From positions 1 through 9,407 of the forward strand of contig CALZMK010000035.1 of the NCBI GenBank assembly GCA_945788545.1: DNA of 9,407 nucleotides, written 5' to 3'. Shown here piece after piece: positions 6,874 to 9,407 of this stretch. The DNA comes from an uncultured Prevotella sp. Lineage in GTDB: Bacteria; Bacteroidota; Bacteroidia; Bacteroidales; Bacteroidaceae. The notes below the pieces were generated by a model. It had not been told where the DNA came from and did no database searches. It was given only the letters and a program-made list of their open reading frames with translations. Every line of letters begins with the position of its first letter. The stretch's first letter is position 1. The position numbers and the translations under genes were made by a program.

Positions 6874-7707
6874 ATGAGATATAACGAACTATGGCGCAAG
6901 TTGCATGACGGTGGATATACCGAAGGTGAGGCAAAGGCAGTGACGCGGATGTTGCTCGCCGACAAGTATGGTATGACCACAGCTGACATGATATGCGAGG
7001 ATATAGTCAAATTCACTGATGCAGATAATCTCTATGCGGATGTAGAGGCTCTGATAGCATTCACTCCTGTGCAGTATGTGGTGGGCAAGGCATGGTTTTG
7101 CGACCGCCAGTTCATAGTGCGTCCGGGATGCCTTATCCCTCGTCCCGAAACCGAGGAACTGTGCCGTTGGATTGAGAGCGACATATCACTCGACACACCG
7201 TCGATACTTGATGTTGGCACAGGTAGCGGTTGCATTGCAGTGACGCTTGCCCTTGATATCAAAGGGGCAAGCGTGGATGCCTGGGATATATCCGACGATG
7301 CCATAGCCATTGCCAATGATAACATCCATTCGTTGAAGGCAGATGTAAATGTGATGAAATGCGATGCTCTGAATCCTCCCTCCGATATGGATAAATACGA
7401 CGTGATAGTGAGCAACCCGCCTTATATCTGTAATAGCGAGAGAAGTGGGATGGACGCCAATGTTCTCGAATATGAACCAGATACAGCCTTGTTTGTCCCC
7501 GACGACGACGCCTTGTTGTTTTATCGCAGTATATCACGTTATGCATCAAAGGCTCTGCGACAAGGAGGAGCATTGTATTTTGAAATCAATCCCATTTATG
7601 TGTCAGAAATGAAGGATATGCTGATAGAAATAGGTTTCTATTCAGTGGAAATCCGAGAAGACCAATTTGGGAAACAACGTTTTATAAAAACAACAAGAAA
7701 GAGATGA
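6874..7707 (+). CDS. prmC: Peptide chain release factor N5-glutamine methyltransferase PrmC
   Basis: PrmC (HemK) methylates the Gln of the GGQ motif in release factors RF1 and RF2, using S-adenosylmethionine, and so keeps translation termination efficient. The 277-residue protein has the N-terminal helical substrate-binding domain (about 1-75), the family motif LIPRPETEEL (87-96), the SAM-binding loop ILDVGTGSGCIA (111-122), a WDIS acid (137-140) and the catalytic NPPY (181-184), which binds the target glutamine. The later YEPDTALF segment (200-207) is also typical. The adjoining N-terminal domain and LIPRPETE separate it from other NPPY methyltransferases such as PrmB. The ATG at 6874 is the first possible start, since an in-frame TGA lies at 6865-6867. 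It overlaps recX by 4 bp (ATGA), so the two genes are translationally linked. Confidence 0.95.
   Translation: MRYNELWRKLHDGGYTEGEAKAVTRMLLADKYGMTTADMICEDIVKFTDADNLYADVEALIAFTPVQYVVGKAWFCDRQFIVRPGCLIPRPETEELCRWIESDISLDTPSILDVGTGSGCIAVTLALDIKGASVDAWDISDDAIAIANDNIHSLKADVNVMKCDALNPPSDMDKYDVIVSNPPYICNSERSGMDANVLEYEPDTALFVPDDDALLFYRSISRYASKALRQGGALYFEINPIYVSEMKDMLIEIGFYSVEIREDQFGKQRFIKTTRKR
7131..7148 (+). repeat. 18-bp direct repeat, copy 2 (within prmC)
   Basis: This is the identical partner of 6411-6428. Here it is read in the sense direction and encodes the LIPRPE core of the conserved PrmC motif. The reading frames and strands of the two copies differ, so shared protein ancestry does not explain the match. 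Confidence 0.85.
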
Positions 7708-8189
7708 TGACCTATGAGATGGCATTGCAGCGGCTCAGCGCCCTTTGTGCGTCGGCAGAGCACTGTGAATATGAGATGACAGAGAAAATGCGCAAGTGGG
7801 AGGTGGAAGAATCCGACTGTGAGCGCATTATGGAATATCTGCGCAAGGCGAAGTTTGTGGATGACGAGCGCTATGCAAGGGCTTTTGTCAAGGATAAGAT
7901 AAAATACAACAAGTGGGGCAGGCGCAAGGTGGAGCAAGGATTATGGGCAAAGCACATTGCCGAGGACATCCGTCAACGAGTGCTCGACGAGGTTGACGAG
8001 AGTCAGTATAAGTCGGTGCTCACCGACCTGCTGAAGTCGAAGCGCCGAAGTATTAAAGCCGCTAATGACTACGAGATGAACAGGAAACTCATCAAGTTTG
8101 CTCTCTCGCGTGGTTTCGACTATTCTATTGTCAGACATTGCATCGATTGTGACGACTATGATGAGGAAGATAGCACGGATGATTTTTGA
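7704..8189 (+). CDS. recX: RecX family regulator of RecA
   Basis: RecX proteins bind RecA filaments and limit their growth and activity. The 161-residue product is made almost wholly of short helices in the three-repeat RecX arrangement. The best signature is FVDDERYARAFVKDK (51-65), followed by WGRRKVEQGLWAK (71-83); both are typical RecX segments. Length is normal for the family. The end is strikingly acidic (DCDDYDEEDSTDDF, 148-161), and the codons for its last ten or so residues double as the start of the next gene in another frame. Two adjacent ATGs (7704 and 7707) can serve as start; either overlaps or abuts the prmC stop, which indicates translational coupling. No recA is present in the window. 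Confidence 0.9.
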   Translation: MMTYEMALQRLSALCASAEHCEYEMTEKMRKWEVEESDCERIMEYLRKAKFVDDERYARAFVKDKIKYNKWGRRKVEQGLWAKHIAEDIRQRVLDEVDESQYKSVLTDLLKSKRRSIKAANDYEMNRKLIKFALSRGFDYSIVRHCIDCDDYDEEDSTDDF

Positions 8190-8859
8190 CTTTTTCCTGC
8201 CCCGTCGCTGTGTCGCGTGCAACTCTCGCCTTCACGAGGGTGAGACTGTGATGTGCAGTCGATGTCTCATCCATGACAGTATGTCGGGACTTTTCTCCGA
8301 TAGCTCTGATAATGTTATGGTGAGGAGTGTTCTTGGTTGTGGAGATGTGATTAGGGGCAATGCGATGTTTGAGTTTCACCCTCATGGCAATCAGGCGCGA
8401 CTGATCTACAAGATGAAATACGAGGGTAGGAGAGACGTCGCCGTATATATGGGGCATCATGCCGCCAAGGCATTGCAACCCAAGGGATTCTTTGATGACG
8501 TGGATGTGATAGTGCCAGTGCCCATCACCCGTATGCGACGTTTCCAACGCGGTTTCAATCAGAGCGAACTGTTTGCAAGGGGATTGTCTGAGGTAACCTC
8601 AATACCCGTTGACACAACTTCACTCATTCGCCGTCGTTTTGCGCGCAGTCAGACAAGACTCAACGGTGAACAGAGGCAGGAAAATGTTGCATCAGCCTTC
8701 TCATTGGTTGCTTCTGCCGCTTTGGAGGGACGCCATGTCTTAGTTGTTGACGACATCTTCACCACAGGTGCCACACTTGGTGCTTGTCTTAGGGAAATAA
8801 GTCAAAATACAAAGGATGTGAGACTCTCAATACTCACCTTAGGACTGACAAAATCGTAA
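8158..8859 (+). CDS. comF: ComF family phosphoribosyltransferase-like protein
   Basis: ComF/GntX proteins combine an N-terminal zinc finger with a type I phosphoribosyltransferase fold, and ComF is needed for DNA uptake in several naturally competent bacteria. From the chosen start the protein has 233 residues. Four cysteines in CVAC and CSRC (C18, C21, C33, C36) can bind zinc. The middle has YKMKYEGRRD (84-93), VIVPVPITRMRRFQRGFNQSE (117-137, a standard ComF segment) and the PRPP loop VLVVDDIFTTGAT (194-206). The open frame begins at 8098, but that would overlap recX by 92 bp; the paired ATGs at 8158 and 8161 put the FDFFLPRRC segment at the usual distance and reduce the overlap to about 30 bp. 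Whether it acts in competence or elsewhere cannot be told from this window. It is the last gene before a 105-bp gap. Confidence 0.92.
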   Translation: MMRKIARMIFDFFLPRRCVACNSRLHEGETVMCSRCLIHDSMSGLFSDSSDNVMVRSVLGCGDVIRGNAMFEFHPHGNQARLIYKMKYEGRRDVAVYMGHHAAKALQPKGFFDDVDVIVPVPITRMRRFQRGFNQSELFARGLSEVTSIPVDTTSLIRRRFARSQTRLNGEQRQENVASAFSLVASAALEGRHVLVVDDIFTTGATLGACLREISQNTKDVRLSILTLGLTKS

Positions 8860-8894
8860 TACATCATCGAATTATATAATTTTAACTTTCTTTT

Positions 8895-8926
8895 CTGTGT
8901 CATTCGGCAAAGAATGAGTATATTTG
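8895..8926 (+). promoter_or_regulatory. Putative Bacteroides-type promoter of pyrE
   Basis: TATATTTG (8919-8926) matches the -7 consensus TAnnTTTG exactly. A weak -33 candidate, CTG (8895-8897, in TTCTG), lies 21 bp upstream, the same spacing as for prmC. Predicted transcription start is about 8931-8933, giving a leader of roughly 32 nt that is very A-rich and ends in ATAAA just before the ATG. No riboswitch or attenuator hairpin is visible in the leader. Confidence 0.55.
8900..8917. promoter_or_regulatory. Inverted repeat in the pyrE promoter spacer
   Basis: TCATTC and GAATGA are exact reverse complements separated by GGCAAA. The dyad lies just upstream of the -7 box, inside the promoter spacer. 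A second AGAATGA occurs at 8928-8934, immediately after the -7 box. This could be an operator for a repressor, but the arms are only 6 bp and no regulator is known to me for it. Confidence 0.25.
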
Positions 8927-8964
8927 CAGAATGAAATGAACAATAATAAATAAAAACATATAAA

Positions 8965-9407
8965 ATGGAAGCAACAAAAAAACTTTTCGCAGAGAAACTG
9001 CTCAATGTCAAGGCTATCAAATTGCAGCCTTCCAATCCTTTCACATGGGCTTCTGGTTGGAAGTCACCCATCTATTGTGACAACCGCAAGACCCTCTCGT
9101 TTCCCGACCTCCGCACATTCGTCAAGATCGAATTGTGTCATGCCATCCAGGAGAACTTTCCTGAGGCTGAGGCTGTTGCCGGCGTAGCCACAGGAGCCAT
9201 TGCCCAGGGCGCACTCGTTGCCGACCAGTTGGGCAAACCGTTTGTGTATGTGCGCAGCAAACCGAAGGACCATGGAATGGGAAATCTCATCGAGGGCGAA
9301 CTGCCCGAGGGAGCCAAGGTGGTTGTAGTGGAAGACCTTATCTCTACTGGCGGTAGCAGTCTGAAGGCTGTCGAGGCATTGCGCGCAGCTGGTTATGAGG
9401 TTGTTGG
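8965..9407 (+). CDS. pyrE: Orotate phosphoribosyltransferase PyrE (3' end cut by window)
   Basis: PyrE converts orotate and PRPP to orotidine 5'-monophosphate, the fifth step of de novo pyrimidine synthesis. The first 147 residues are present and the frame is open to the window edge. Visible hallmarks are the N-terminal helix with LL..KAIKL, the substrate region FTWASGWKSPIYCDNR (26-41), GVATGAIAQG (73-82), the catalytic-loop start YVRSKPKDHGMGN (95-107) and the PRPP-binding VVVVEDLISTGGSS (119-132). The family is usually a little over 200 residues, so about a third of the gene is missing here. The ATG at 8965 fits the family N-terminus. A Bacteroides-type promoter lies about 40 bp upstream, so it is probably transcribed separately from comF. 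Its neighbour ComF shares the phosphoribosyltransferase fold but not the orotate-specific motifs. Confidence 0.96.
   Translation, partial: MEATKKLFAEKLLNVKAIKLQPSNPFTWASGWKSPIYCDNRKTLSFPDLRTFVKIELCHAIQENFPEAEAVAGVATGAIAQGALVADQLGKPFVYVRSKPKDHGMGNLIEGELPEGAKVVVVEDLISTGGSSLKAVEALRAAGYEVV

Noticed and set aside
8098..8157. Twenty-residue upstream extension of the ComF frame.
   Set aside because: It overlaps recX by a further 60 bp, has no family similarity that I can see, and the paired ATGs at 8158/8161 give the normal ComF N-terminus.
8870..8881. Palindrome AATTATATAATT after comF, considered as a terminator.
   Set aside because: It is A/T only, leaves at most a four-pair stem once a loop is allowed, and the T-rich stretch after it is interrupted; too weak to call.

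Overview
The window reads as an ordinary core-genome stretch of a Bacteroidetes bacterium, most likely of the order Bacteroidales and close to Prevotella/Segatella. That placement rests on three things: a DUF4290 protein (a family I know only from Bacteroidetes), promoter-like sites of the Bacteroides type (TTTG or TTG, 20-21 bp, then TAnnTTTG) instead of sigma70 boxes, and A/T-rich leaders without clear Shine-Dalgarno sequences. The species call is inference; no rRNA or other marker is present.

Block 1 (27-5801, + strand) is a run of six genes with gaps of 9-37 bp: tsaB (tRNA t6A modification), a DUF4290 gene, murA (first committed step of peptidoglycan synthesis), rimM (30S subunit maturation), dxr (MEP isoprenoid pathway) and rseP (site-2 membrane protease). 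murA and dxr are functionally linked, because the MEP pathway supplies the undecaprenyl lipid that carries peptidoglycan precursors. Block 2 is ribD alone on the - strand (5805-6770), converging on rseP with a 3-bp gap. Block 3 (6874-8859, + strand) is prmC, recX and a ComF-family gene, which overlap one another (4 bp, then about 30 bp) and are probably one transcript. Block 4 is pyrE behind its own promoter-like site, cut by the window end at 9407.

There is no mobile element, phage, CRISPR array, toxin-antitoxin pair, tRNA or rRNA, and no gap over 300 bp. I found no new multigene system. The points that merit a second look are local: MurA has Asp where most MurA enzymes have the fosfomycin-reactive Cys; a heptamer array G(A/G)ATTAG x7 encodes the C-terminus and stop of TsaB and closes all six frames; ribD and prmC have back-to-back Bacteroides-type promoters, the ribD one implying a later start codon and a nearly leaderless mRNA; the RibD reductase domain looks internally shortened; and an identical 18-bp sequence occurs in ribD and prmC exactly 720 bp apart.
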